Below, piece after piece: positions 22,229-35,500 of a stretch of 64,000 nucleotides of DNA. Each line of letters starts with the position of its first letter. Within the stretch, counting starts at the first letter, position 1. A model generated the notes under the pieces. The model was not told the origin of the DNA. It did not search any database and was given only the letters and a program-made list of their open reading frames with translations. Origin of the DNA: Cryptococcus deneoformans JEC21. Its lineage: Eukaryota > Basidiomycota > Tremellomycetes > Tremellales > Cryptococcaceae. The stretch lies in assembly GCF_000091045.1 (NCBI RefSeq), contig NC_006686.1, positions 867,501 through 931,500 on the forward strand, given 5' to 3'. A program made the position numbers and the translations under genes.

Positions 22229-24451
22229 TTCATGACAATGCATTCTACAGTCGACAGTCTAATACTGATAACAACTGAAAGTGTCCAACCGAATCTTGTT
22301 CCGCCCTCCCCTCACCCGCCGTCTCCCACCCTTCGGGGCCTCTACCTCCTTGCCTGCCTCATCTCGTCCTTCATAGGTGCAGGCCTCGGTATCTTCTTCT
22401 TCAACTTCACCAAGTATGCCATCTCAGCCGCAGGGGGATTTACATTCGGATGGTTTCTCCTGGCTTTGCGAGAGGGAGGTTTAATAACCTCCGTGGTTGG
22501 CCGGTGGGCTTTGCTTGGAGCATTGACAGTTGTTGCTTTCATTGCCAGCTTGCCAAAATGGTCCAATGACTTGATGACCCTTGTATCGACTGCTTGGATA
22601 GGAGCTACATCGTTTGTTTTGGGGGTAGATTGCTACACTAGGGCCGGGCTGAAAGAGGTGATATTGAGTGCTGTAACCCGTCATGGGGTGAACTAACGAA
22701 AATGTATCAGTTCTATATCTACAACCTTGGATTTCACGATCTCTTCCCAACGTTGGGCGGCGCAAAATACCCCCTCACTCAGACGATGATAATCGAATTA
22801 GGGATCCTGGGCGCGGTGGTCTTGGTAAGTCACGTCCGTATGACGACAAGTGCAGAAATTGACTTTGAAATCGCAACAGGTCGGCGCTGCCATCCAGTTC
22901 CGCGTCATTGGACTGCTCCAGAAACGTATGAACCGACTTCGTGCCGAAGAGGAAGCTCGCATGGAGGAGGATGAAATATCAAAAGCCGCTGAACGTTTCA
23001 AGAATGTCGGAGCCGAGCTGGTCGAGTGGGAGGAGAAATATGGGAACAAACCACGGTCGGAATCTGAACACAATGGAACTGAAAAGTGCGGGTCTGTCAG
23101 AGACGTATCATCCCCATCCGGGCCGTATGCCATCTCCTTAACGGCGGACAGATCGAGCGTGCTGCTCCCTCAACTGGAATTCAACGACTCGCAAGAGTCT
23201 GAAATCTTGAAAAAACGCCCTTCGAACAACCTCAGCCTACTTGGGAACGATATCTCGCCCCAAATACGACCATCGAGCTCCTTTAGCCTGGTACGCGTCG
23301 CAAGCGAATCAGGTAAAGGCCACGAGAATATCAACCCCGACAAGCCTACAAACACTATGTTTCTGGGCATAGAAAAGTTGAAGCCAGATGAGCCATCGAG
23401 CGGTCTTGGCCGCGATAGTTCTGACCTCGAGAGTAAGCTCAGATTGCTTGAAGAGGTCAGAAAGGCTCGCGAAAGCGTACAAGGTAGTTTGGAATTGCTG
23501 AGATCGAGGACTCCTAGTGAAACTCAGTCATTTGCTGGACCTTCCGGAGCAGATACACTGTCTGGGTCTGGGCTTGAAGGGAGGCCGCGTAGGTATTCCA
23601 GCATGTCCTCTAGGTTACTAGATGAAGCAAAGGTACGGCCTGTCTCGAGCGCATCAAATCCCTCACCATTACAGAGCCATATGACTGAGATGCCGCAACA
23701 GCAATCCGAGTGGGACACCTACGTTGCCGAAAGGAGGATTGTCAGCCCTGTTGCAAGCTCTCCGCCCAGTTTTGCCTCCTTGTCGGTCGATCGCCAGCGT
23801 CAATACACCACAGTCCCCGTTAGCGTCGCCAAAGGTATTGAGAGCCGTCGAGAAAGAACGATCAGTATGTTGGAAACAAGGGTTTCTGACTTTGGCCCTG
23901 CTCAGCAGGAGCGAGCACATGGTACTTTTCCTGAACGTAGTCCGATTACATACGTTTCAGATATAGAGAGAAAGGGCTCCGCAGCTCACCACGATTATTT
24001 CGAAAGAGGAATCCCATCACCTCCTCTTGCTGCTAATCGTCCCCAGATGTCTTACACTAGTCCGCCGAGAGTCATTACAGGTGGCGCGTCCGATCGTCAT
24101 CCGGCTTCTGCTCCAAAGACAATGTCTATGGAGGAACTTGCCGAACGACATCGCCAGCGACTGTCTAAAATGCAACAGCCCGTTACTTTCAAGTTGAAAG
24201 AGAGTGAACGAGTCGAAGAGGCCAAAAAGAAGTGGGAGAAGCAAAGAGCGCACGAGAGGGAGGAAATGAGGCGCCGACAAACAGAAAGGGCCCGGGAGAA
24301 CGAGAATAGCCAAGGCAAGATAAGGGAGGTCGTAAGAAGAACTGATCAGTGGAGGAGGAGTATCGCGGTTGATCCTGAACCGCAAGTGGGCGGCGAGAAG
24401 ACGAGTAATGGAGAAAAGGCGCAGAAGCAGGGAAGAACTATTGTGAATTAA
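21819..24451 (+). CDS. TMEM198/TM7SF3-like (DUF4203) membrane protein
   Basis: Five or so exons, about 800 residues. The N-terminus is a signal peptide (leucine/alanine-rich, to about residue 20), followed by a short luminal part with NET and NNT sequons. Then about seven hydrophobic helices span residues 70-310, with YGIAGAVLILSGIPVAVLGG opening the DUF4203-type block and SSFIGAGLGIFFF, GGFTFGWFLLALREGG, ALLGALTVVAF and WIGATSFVLGVDCYT inside it. The last helix ends at AAIQFRVIGLLQKR. A cytoplasmic tail of nearly 500 residues follows, rich in Ser, Pro, Arg and Glu, with a coiled-coil-like stretch near its end. The family is assigned from memory of DUF4203 topology. Biological role unknown. 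It lies head-to-tail before CCH1. Confidence 0.75.
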
Positions 24452-24819
24452 GAAGTGTGCGGTTTGTGAGTCGCGGCTGGCGGCCGAGGCGAGATTGGCG
24501 AACAGACGGACAATAAACTTGTGCGAGTCCAGTTGTAATACTTGATTGTGCATAGTAGCATATCAATTCGCCCAATGCATAGAATTCAGCCGTTCATCCA
24601 CCATACGATCACTATGTATGTATTGGTGGCATTGGAGGATACATAAGGGAAAGAGGAGGAGTCGGATGCATGGCGGCGGGGCGATGTAACTGGGAGTAGA
24701 TATCTGCTCCGGAGGTGAAAAAGTTGTGATAACAGCGCTGAGTTACACAGCAGCACAGTTTATACATACATCTTTTAGATATACACTTCTCTGGAGACAT
24801 GCCCCTATGACCTCGTAAC
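24452..24819. other. Intergenic stretch upstream of CCH1
   Basis: Holds the 3' region of the membrane protein gene and the CCH1 promoter. I see no gene and no clear repeat. Confidence 0.45.
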
Positions 24820-27800
24820 ATGTCCCACTCCCGCAACCACAGCCTCGCAATCTCCACTTCAGCCTCTATACACACCTCCGCCTCTCCTTCCCCCGTATCC
24901 CCAGCATCCCCAGCCAGCGCTTCTGCAGGTCTTTCCCGCCGCCATAGCTGGAACATAACGGACGAGAACCAAGAGATACCGACTTTTAACGACCCCAGCA
25001 GCCCCTCTCGCCACATAAACGACAGCCTTACTCCCAAAAGAGCCATCCCGCTGCATAGCACACCTTTGGGCAAGTCTGGAACTGCCCACTCGCACCGCCT
25101 AAGCGAGAGGGACATTACATGGGCAGATGCCAACGATGGAAGGGACATATGGGGAGATCCTAATCAAACCACACCCACGCAGAGCCGCACTAGGCCATTC
25201 ATCGACACTTACCAATCGACAACCTCTTTGCAATCGACAATATCGCCCTTGGATGACAATGGGAGATCATCAGACGACAGGGAGCGTCTTACAACTGGAC
25301 ACTCACATGTTATGCATTATAATGGGATAGGCATGGGCACACCCAGGCGGTCGCCCAGAAAGCCGTACAACGAGAGCGGTTCCGGTTTAGGTAGGAGCTC
25401 AACGCTGAGGAATGTCTCCCAGTCTCTGAGAAAAGCGAGCGTGAGGGTAGTCAACATCATGGGCACAGAACGTGGGGGCGGCAGGGAAAGGTTAGGCAGT
25501 GATGACGAAGGCGAGGAGGTATTGCAAGATGTGGAAATCGATGGAAATCAGGGCTTCGCTATGAGCAGCACGAACGATAATCGGGAAACTTTGCCAAGCC
25601 CTAGACAATTGCCCACCAGTTCTCGGAGAGAAGAGGTGGGTCACCGCCGACTAAGAGGAAGGACGATGTGTCTATTTGGGCCGATGAGCAGGGTAAGGAA
25701 GAGTATGGACCGCTTGATGCGATATCCGTAAGTCACATGAGTGCAAGAAATGGTGTGCTGTTACTGACTGATCGTACGCAGCTGGACGGAGCCTGCCATA
25801 TTATTGCTTATTATAACAAATGTTGTCGTTCTCGCTATTCAGTCCGCTCCTACTCTGAACTCGCCCAGGACCGGTAACGGATACTTTCAGGGTTGGGAAG
25901 ACGCCGTGTTGCTGGTGCTTTTCATCGTCTTTACGTGAGCGTGGTTCAGTTTGATTGATTTGCGAGCAAAGGTTGATGGCTGTGAGCAGGCTGGAGATGT
26001 TTGCACGTATAGTCGTCACCGGACTATTGCTAGATCCAGAGACGTCTCTCCGCGAATCTCTCTTCGGTCAAGATGGTGTCGTCCCTGTTCTACAACGATA
26101 CTTGCTAATAACCAAATCCAACATCCAATCCAACCTGCGACGCAAAGCAACTAAAAGACGCGCACCGTGGCGATCGCAAGAACAGAACGATGCCACGCAC
26201 AATAAGGGCTCAAAGACCATGGCCACTTCGGCGCTGAGGTCCCTGACAGGCCTTTCAGAAGCGCCTTTTCAAAAAGCCATGGCCAAGCAAAAAGGCTTAT
26301 CTGATCAGGGAAGACCGTATCTCCGTCATTCCTGGCATCGTATTGATATGATAGCGGTATTCGCGTTCTGGATCACCTTCTTTTTGGCTCTCACAGGCCA
26401 TGAAGCCACTGCCAATCGCCACGTCTACATTTTTCGTGCACTTTCAGTCCTTCGTGCCGGGCGTCTCCTGGTAATCACGAGCGGTACCACCACCATTCTT
26501 CATTCACTAAAACGTGCGGGCCCTATGCTCATTACTGTATCTTACTTTCTTATTTTTGCTGCGTGCATTTTCTCCATTATTGGGGTGCAGAGCTTCAGAG
26601 GAAGCTTTCGAAGAGCATGTGTGTTGACGGATCCCCACAACTCAAGTAATGTGATTCAGCTGGAAAGGCAGTGTGGAGGCTGGTTGGATCCTACGTCCCT
26701 GGAAAGCGTGTCATATCTGAACTCTGATGGAACACCCTCGGCTGTGCCGCCAAAGGGGTACATTTGCCCTCTTGGGCAGACTTGTATGGTGAGCTCACTT
26801 ACCTGGATGCTTCACTATTCACCATGAACATGGCTGATTACCTTTACCTAGACGACGGATCAAAACCCTAACAACAATGTTAACAGCTTCGACAATGTTT
26901 TCTCGTCCCTCGTCCAAGTCATCATTGTCATATCTAGTGGGTGACCTTGTTACAAAAGCCAGAAAACACGTCTCTAACTGCTTGCAGTCAACACCTGGGC
27001 ACCAGTCATGTACATGGCTATGGACTCTGACTTTTTTGGATCGTCCCTCTTCTTCATAGCTGGCGTCATTGTACTCAACTTTTGGTTAATCAACTTGTTG
27101 ATTGCTGTAGTGGTAAACACGTTCAGTGATATCCGAGCAGAAACGAAACGCAGTGCTTTTGGTGCGGGCGAGTAAGTGATAGTGTTGTATCGTTAATTGC
27201 CATAAAAGAGCTGACAGAGGTCGTAGAACATTTCTAGGCACAGAACCACATTGGGCAGCAGAAGACGAAAAGACTAAAAACAATAGACTGCTCGCCTTCT
27301 ATCAAAAAACCGAGATTTTTTGGGTAATCCTGATTGTCGCGGACCTGGTGACGCAGGGAAGCAAGACATCAAGCTCATCAGAGAGCATGCTTCGTCTTCT
27401 AGGTAAGCTCTAGAGTTGGATGTTCCAGAAAGTCTGCTGATCTCCCTCAAAAGATCGTCTTGAATTGGCTTTTACGCTCGCTTTTGACCTCGAGATCATC
27501 ATTCGTTTTCTAGCATATCTTCCGGATTGGCGATCCTTCTTTTACCGAAAACGGAATTGTTTTGACCTTTTTCTCGCGATTGCCTGCTCTATCATCCAAA
27601 TTCCAGCCATCAGCAACAGTACAATTTATCCTTGGTTGACCGTTTTTCAATTAATAAGATGGTATAGAGTCATCCTAGCGTTCCCAAGGATGAAGCCGCT
27701 ATTGGTCACGGTGTTTGGGAGTTTTAGTGGTTTGCTTAACATGGTGATCTTTTTGTTCTTAATGAACTTTCTGGGTGCTCTCATGGTATGTCGATTCATC

Positions 27801-30800
27801 TTATCTTGAAGGCGCAAAGGGGTGTATAGCTGATCATCGGACAGGCTTTGCAATTGTTTCGCGGTGATCTGGAGGCTGGAGAACCAATCACATTCTCACA
27901 AACATATAATTCATTCTTGGGGATGTACCAGGTGAGTGACTGATTTCTCCTTTCCAATTTTCGTTCACTCAAAATCATGCAGATCTTTTCATCCGAAAAT
28001 TGGACGGATATTGTATATGATACTGTACGCCCCTTTCGAGCTCTTGTTTTACTCCCTATATGCTTACTCGTAAAGTATAGATGGGTGCGGAGGCACAATA
28101 CAAGCAGAACATTATTGCAGCAATATTTTTGTGTGGTTGGTTTCTCTTCTCCAATTTCATTGTGCTTCAGATGTTCATCGCTGTCATCAACGAGGTAGGT
28201 GATCACAGATTCCTTTTCGCTGTCTTGGCCTTAAATCATTTGTATAGAATTTCGCGATTGCGGAGGAACAAAAACGCAAGCAACAAATCCAAGCTTTTAT
28301 TCATCGAGCCGAAGCACCATCGGCCCACGCCAGCTGGATTGACCGTCTGAATCCTTATCGACTCATGGCAGCTCGTCCCAGAGCTGTCAGAGTAAAAACG
28401 CTTCCTCCCAATCTCATCCTGCCGTTGAAACAAAATACCGGTATAGATTTGTCGGACGTGTCATCGTCCTTGCCAATGGATGATGGAAAAGGCACGAAAG
28501 GGGCTGTTAAACGGCTTTTAGGCAGAGACCGTGAGGAAGGTCAGATACGGCTCAAACGCTTGAAACGACCTTCCCCTCGCGAGGTCACGGATGACGTCGA
28601 AGATGAAGACGATGACCGAGGATTGTGCGTAAAAGATGCTCTTTCATAATCTATTAAACTGACTGAAACAAATTTAGGACGGATCTTCTACCGCCTCTCA
28701 ACGCTGCTGTCTCAAAGGACGAGCATATGGATGCACTCAGGGAGCGAAGAAACCAACAAGCTGACTTCATTGCCGCCCATCCGAGCTTCGACAAATCTCT
28801 ATGGTTATTCAAACAGAGTAATCCAGTCCGCAAATTTTGTCAAGCATGCGTCCCTCCAGCATATGGGGAACGTATCTTCGGACGGCCTGCTAATCCCACA
28901 TTGGAGCTGATTGTCAAAACTGTAGTCTTTCTCGCGGTTGTAGCTAGCATTGTTGTTGCTGCCATTGCTTCACCAAGCTACAGGCGGGAATACTATGCCG
29001 ACCATGGAATTTCCCGAGGGACATGGTTCGACCTCACAGAAGTGACTCTGGGTCTGATTTTCGTCTTGGAAGCTGCCATGAAGATTGTTGCCGACGGGTT
29101 CATCTTTGCACCCAATGCTTACCTACTTTCCCTCTGGAATGTACTCGACTTCATCATCCTAATAACGCTTCTGATCAATATCACAACCTCATTGATCTTT
29201 ATCGGGGGCTTGAGCAGAGTGACAAGAGCTTTGAAAGCCTTTAGGGCTCTCAGACTTATTACTCTTTTCGGGAGGTTGAGAGACACGCTTCATGCCGTAT
29301 TATTTGCTGGTGCGCTGAAAATTCTTGACGCCTCCATTTTTATGATACTATATTTAATTCCATTCGCCGTCTGGGGGTGAGCGTTCTTCCTTGCCTGCGG
29401 GTAGCTATTGCTAATCATGCTTCTCAGCCTCAACATCTTCTCTGGTTTATTATACTACTGTAATGATGACGACTCAACAGGGTTAACATCTTGTATCGGC
29501 GAATTTTCCACTTCGCCAGTTGATGACTCTCTTACCTATTTAGTCCCTCGCGTTTGGGTCAATCCTACTGTTGACGAAAGCATTTGGTCATTCGATTCCT
29601 TCAGGGAATCGATTCTGATTCTTTTTGAAATCGTGTCATTAGAAGGATGGATTGATGTGATGGCCTCGGTGATGAACATAGTAGGCAGAGATCAACAGCC
29701 TGAGGACCAAGCATCGCAGTGGAACGCGATCTACCTAGTGATTTTTAATCTATTCGGCGGTGTAATCATCCTTACATTGTTTGTCAGGTGAGATCTTTTT
29801 CTTTTTAGCAAAAGAAGAATTAACATGAATTCAGGGCTAACTAATGTTTTTTAATAGTATTATCATCAAGAATTTCAGCACCCGTTCAGGCAATGCTCTC
29901 CTTACAAGTGAACAGCGACAATGGGTTGATCTTTCCAAGTTCATCAAAGCGCAGACTCCGTCCCAACTACCCAAAGGACGGCCTAAGTTACTATTCAGAG
30001 CGTGGTGCTACGACCGGACAGTAAATAAGAATGGGTTTTGGGCGGTAGGCTTCACAATGATATACTACCTGCATATCTTGTTGCTCATGTGGGTCGCTCA
30101 AAAGTTACCGATCACAGCTAACGTTTACTTGCAGGATGGAAGATTTCTCAGAGAATCTGCTGAACGAGGTGCAGCTAGATTGGATCTTCTTGTTTTTGAC
30201 CGTGCTTTATGCCATTGACCTTCTTGTCCGGTTCTACGGTCTGGGGTTTAAATCCTTCAGATCGAATGGGTGGAATATCTTTGATCTCATCGTCATCACA
30301 GGTAGTTTTGCGACTACTATTCCTGCTCTACAGGCAGATAGCAGTGGTGGGACCGCTAATCAAGTCAACGTCCAATTACAAAAGCTCTTTTTAGTATCGA
30401 TCTCGCTGAAATTGGTACAAAGAATCAGTTCGTTGAATCAGTTGTTTAAGACCTCAGTGTAAGTCTATTAGGCTACTTTTGAAGGAAACGTCTTCTTGTT
30501 CAAGACTGATGCTGCGATCGCAGGGCAAGTCTTCCCGCCATTGGTAATCTTTTTCTTCTCTGGGCTACCATCTTCATATTTTACGCCATCCTTTATTTGG
30601 AAGTCTTTGGCTTAACAAAGGAAGGGAATAATGCAGGCACGCGGTTTCAGAACTATTACACTTTTGGGAATGCGTTGCTTATGCTAGCATTTATGTCCAC
30701 TGGTGAAGGGTGGAACGGCTACATGCACGACTAGTAAGCTTTTCGTGCGCGGGACACAATTGCTAATGTTATGTCAGTACTATTCAAGTACCCAGATGCA

Positions 30801-32383
30801 CCGAGAATGGTAACTTCCTGGAGTCAGATTGCGGTAGTGCCCCAGGCGCGTACGTGTTGTTCATCAGTTGGAATATCATTTCCATGTAAGAATTTCATCA
30901 GCATGTCAATGATATCCAACAAAGTTTGACATAACCAAGGTATATCTTTGTGAACATGTTCACTGGTGTTGTGGTCGAATCTTTTGCCTACGTGTACCAG
31001 ATGCCTGGGAAAAGTTCACTGAACAGAGAGGAGATGCGTTAGTCTTTCTACAAAGTGTGTCCCGGCTCTTCACTGACACGCCTTCCTTCTAGGCGCTTTC
31101 AAACAACTATGGGCCGAATTCGATTCCCAAAGAGTTGGATATATCAAGCGCAGAGACCTTATCAAGTTCTTTTCAGTAAGCCTGTTACTTATGATTATCT
31201 CAGACTCTAAACCACCTATGTAGCGCCTTACCGGCGTATTCGAAGTGCGACCGTATCCGATTGAATTTTCAATACACAATATTATTCACCATTCGAGACC
31301 CGATCAGCCCGACAATGCCTCAAGTCGGTCGTATGTCATTACCGGGGTTAAGCATGCGGTGGATATTAGACGCGTAGCAGAACAGATCGCCCAGATCGAC
31401 TACCGGCAGGTTCGTGAGCGGCGACAACTATTTTCAAGGCTATACAACGAGGCAAGGATATCCGAAGAGCCTGGCAAAGGAATCAGCTTTACAGCCATGT
31501 TAATGATGCTTGCTCACTATAAACTTATTGATGATGAGAGTGCATTGGAGTGAGTAAAATATCATCAAGATGTAGCTTTGGACTTATGAAAGGGCAACAG
31601 GCTGGATGATCTCCTCTTAAGAAGGGCCAGGACAGAAAGAGTTACAGATTTAGTTAATTTGGATAGAGTGAGAGGCCTCCTCCGAACGATATATTGGCGA
31701 AAGCGATTCTTGGCCACACGCGATGCGCGCAAACTGACATTGAATGCCGAAGCTGAAGGTGAGCGATAAGCTGCGGGCAATAGACGCAAGGACGGTCCTC
31801 GCGCTAATAATGGGAATGGCAGGTATCCCTGCTATCGTCCTGGATCCAACCCCTATTACTCCCCCGGACTATAGTGATCAGTCGAGATACGACCCATCGT
31901 ATTCTCCTCAAGTCCATGAAAAGGAAGAAAGCACCCCAAAACGCATTTTATCTACTGAAATCATATCTCCAACTTCATATTTCCCTTCTGGCAAAACACA
32001 CGCGTTACCCGTCTCCGATTTATCCAACTCCAACAGCTTGCCCTCCCCCTCTTTCTACAATTCTCCGACTCGTTCAACACCAAGGCCGGAATCATTAGGA
32101 AGGCAGCCATCTAACAGCAGTTATTTGTCATCTGATGATGCCCATTACAGACGGTATGTCTCTCAGTATTCTGATATAACAATATTCACTAATTGGAGAA
32201 ATTCCAGTGATTCAAAGCCAGATGAGAATTTGCACGCGAAGGATTACGATGAAGGCATGTCAGATTCGATGTGGGGAGGTAAGCTGCATTGCTCAATTGA
32301 GCAAGATATATGTTGACTCCATTCGATCAGATATGATGCGCGAAGCAGTAGATCAAGAAGGCATTGAAAATGAACAGGGTTGA
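24820..32383 (+). CDS. CCH1: Voltage-gated calcium channel alpha subunit CCH1
   Basis: Plasma-membrane high-affinity calcium channel that works with Mid1 and supports growth under low calcium and ER stress. More than 20 exons, about 2,000 residues. The first exon encodes about 300 residues of Ser/Pro-rich N-terminus. Four ion-transport repeats follow. S4-like helices include [10 protein letters not shown] (I), [15 protein letters not shown] (II), [22 protein letters not shown] (III) and a poorly charged [14 protein letters not shown] (IV). Pore signatures are SINTWAPV (I, formed across an intron), SSENWTDI (II), SLEGWIDV (III) and STGEGWNG (IV), so the filter reads N-E-E-E. After repeat IV comes an EF-hand-like segment ([22 protein letters not shown]), then a Ser/Pro-rich tail. 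The stop at 32383 is reached through a last intron. Confidence 0.95.
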
Positions 32384-32565
32384 CGACAATTATACGACAA
32401 CATGACGCGATTCAATGAATGACATGACCCCTTCCCATAGATTTAATATAGTAAATATGTACTACAGTTCTGCCATTACAAAATAAGCTAAATGTACTTC
32501 AAATCCCACGCTTAGACATATGTCGGTGGTATTCGCAAGAGAAAATCATGAAGTATAACGTGGTT

Positions 32566-35500
32566 TCAACCTGTCGCGCCTACTCCGGGCTCATCTTCCT
32601 CTACCTGGGCTTCATCCGGTACTACTACAGTCCACCGGTCTGGGACCGATGGAAAATAGAAACGTTCCATCGCTGTGCGGAAACGCAGTTTATCTGTTTG
32701 TTCAATTATGTTAGACGGTTGACATATGCACAGACAAGCTCACTTACATTGTTTGGGAGTTACAATGGTCGGTTCTCCCTTTCCTCCGGCCCCCAAATCT
32801 TTTACCCATGATTCCAGCTTCTTATCCCTGAAGGAAAGTCAGCATCATACTGAAACTTCCATGCAAAGACTCACCACGTAAAAGTCCTGATATAATCAAC
32901 AATCCCCACTACCAGCTCATGCTTATCAGTGTCCACCCCTACGACCAAAGAATAATCCATGACATTGAGATTTGAAAGAAAAAGGGTGTCGTTGAAGAGG
33001 GCAGTACGCAATACACGCTTCGATTGTTCACGGAGATACAATGGGTGCTTATAGACGATCTCCATCAAGTTCTCATCCAGTCTGTTGTATAATAAGTGAC
33101 ATCAGTTTGCGATCAATGGAGCGAAAGTTCCACATACAGCACCTCGTTTATGCGTCCTGTTGGTTGTATTAGTCGATTACGAGTACTACCCTTTAAGTCG
33201 TAAATCTGCCCCATAGTTTCTGTCAGTGAAGGGCATACAAAAAGAGACGAAAATCTTCGCTGACCTTGGCAAAGCGGCGTTCATAAAAAAGATTTTCCAT
33301 GACGAGAACATTCATCTTCATAGCCTTGCCAGTGATGGCGTTGTTGAAGCCGATCTTGAAAAACCCGTATATCTTCGCGAGGACCGTCGGCCGCTGACCT
33401 TGGAAAGCCTTGCGAGTGTAGTCAAAGTAGGCGGGTGCAAACTTCGTGAGAGCGTCCATCTCGTAACGAGTAATCTCCTTTGCAATGAACCGGTCGTCTA
33501 TAAGATACAAACATATGAAATTAATACACATCGCGAAAGACCGTGCTAAGACCTTACCTCGACTTTTGAGGAACGCTGACCCTGATTTCCCCCCGGATGC
33601 GTCAAATTGAATGCAACGTGCGAGCGACTCCACAAAGCTATCTTCGCAATTGCAGGCTTTACGGAGTGCGGCAAACTGCTCTGCGAAAAAGATCCTGCAG
33701 AAGATGGTCGAAGCTCCGGACTCGAAATCTGCAGCACAATCAGCATTAATTTCCCCCAGTGGTTGGTTTGAACACTTACCATATTTCATATGTGTACCTC
33801 TTTCCTGTCTCGCTGTCTCATCGACATCCTCCAGCGAAACAGCATCCCATGCTGCTGGATGATTAGCGCTCATAGCCTCTTCTGGCATGAATGTATCGAA
33901 TCTGCCCTCTTCCTGTCTGCTAGTCGACCACGCCTTTGAATTATCTCTGTACGTCTTCGAACTAAGGGTAAATGCGATAATGCTGGTGGGCTCAGTCTCA
34001 CGTATAATGACCTTAGAATCTGCAAAGATGTGTTCCGATGCTGATCTATACTTAATTTAGCATACAATCTTGATCTTCTGATATATACTCACAATGGATA
34101 TTCCAGTGGAGCGAAATCGGCCGCCCGAAATGCCCATAATCCACTCAGCGACTTTAGCAAACTTGATTTCTCGTTTGCTGTGCTTGTTTCGACGTCAGAG
34201 GTTTGTGAGGCAGAAACCGCTCCCAATGCCTCGTCTGCTGTTGTGGTATCGGTATGGACTTGTGGGGTCGCTGGGTGACTCGGAAGAGGCGCACTGGTCT
34301 CAAAACTTGGAAGTTCTATCTTCAGACGGTCGGTAAACGACTTTTCCGATTTGGAGTCACTAAGGATAGAGGTAGTGGTCTCGGATGCAATGGGAGGACT
34401 CATTGTGACAAGATCGTCTTTTGATAAGCTTGCCTCGGGCAGTAGGGAAGGAGATGTGGCCATTGGTACAGACGAGCCAATCGGCCTAGTGGGAGAGGAA
34501 TTGTTTGAAAATGACTCTGCCTTCGTTCTTGAGATCGGCTCGTCTGCTGAACCCAGACTATCATCACTCCCTAGCTCATCCTCTTCATTATCAGCCTCTG
34601 ATGAGTCGGTGTCGAACTCGTCTTTAAACGCATCCCTAAGATTGTCAAACACCTGTACCTTAGCTTTGGTTACACTGACTGGCCTAGCTCGTTTCCCTCT
34701 GACAACGGATATGCGTTTTTGACGCTCCTTTTCGGCCTCTCTCGAGAGACGATCGAAGTGACGTGCAATGGAATTTACTCGAGAAGTACCACTTTGAGAA
34801 CGACGGCCTACGTTCTTACCCACAATCGGCGTGGTAGACTCTGGACGTCTAGGCGATTTACCTTTACCAGCAACCCGAGGCTTCCCTTCTTCAAGATCGA
34901 AGAGAGATTGAACGTGAGTTACAACGGGATATCTCAACTTGGGAGAGGCTCTACCGGAACGCGGAGGGATGTTGCTGGTGTATGATGGGGCACGAGAGCC
35001 CATACTGGGTCTCACAGTGGGATAATCGTTATTCTTACTTTCGCCAACTGATCTATGAAGATGCGAAGAAGATGATATACGTGATGCGTTTGTAGCGTAG
35101 CTTCGATCACCATCAGACATCAATCCGGGCCTGGAGGCGTCCCGTTGACGATGAGAGGGCTGTTCAGTCTTTCCACGACGCAATCTTGGACGATTTCGAG
35201 AGCTATGATCACTGTCGGAAATATCATGCGATGAATATTGCCGGGGAGATTGACGACGAGAGCCTCCAGCAGAGCGTGTATGTTCCGGAGAACAAGTCAG
35301 TCCCGGCAGGGCTAGCTGAGTAGACTCGTTGAAGCGTTGAACAAGGTCTGCTATGCTAATAAATGGGACTAGTGAGTAAAATGGTTGAATAAAAGTGGAG
35401 TATAGCATACCTTGGAGCAGGAGCTGCGCGTCGGGGAAGGCGAGACACAAACTGAGAAGTGTCATTCTCAGTGCTTGGCTCTATCGTGGCTTTACCGTCT

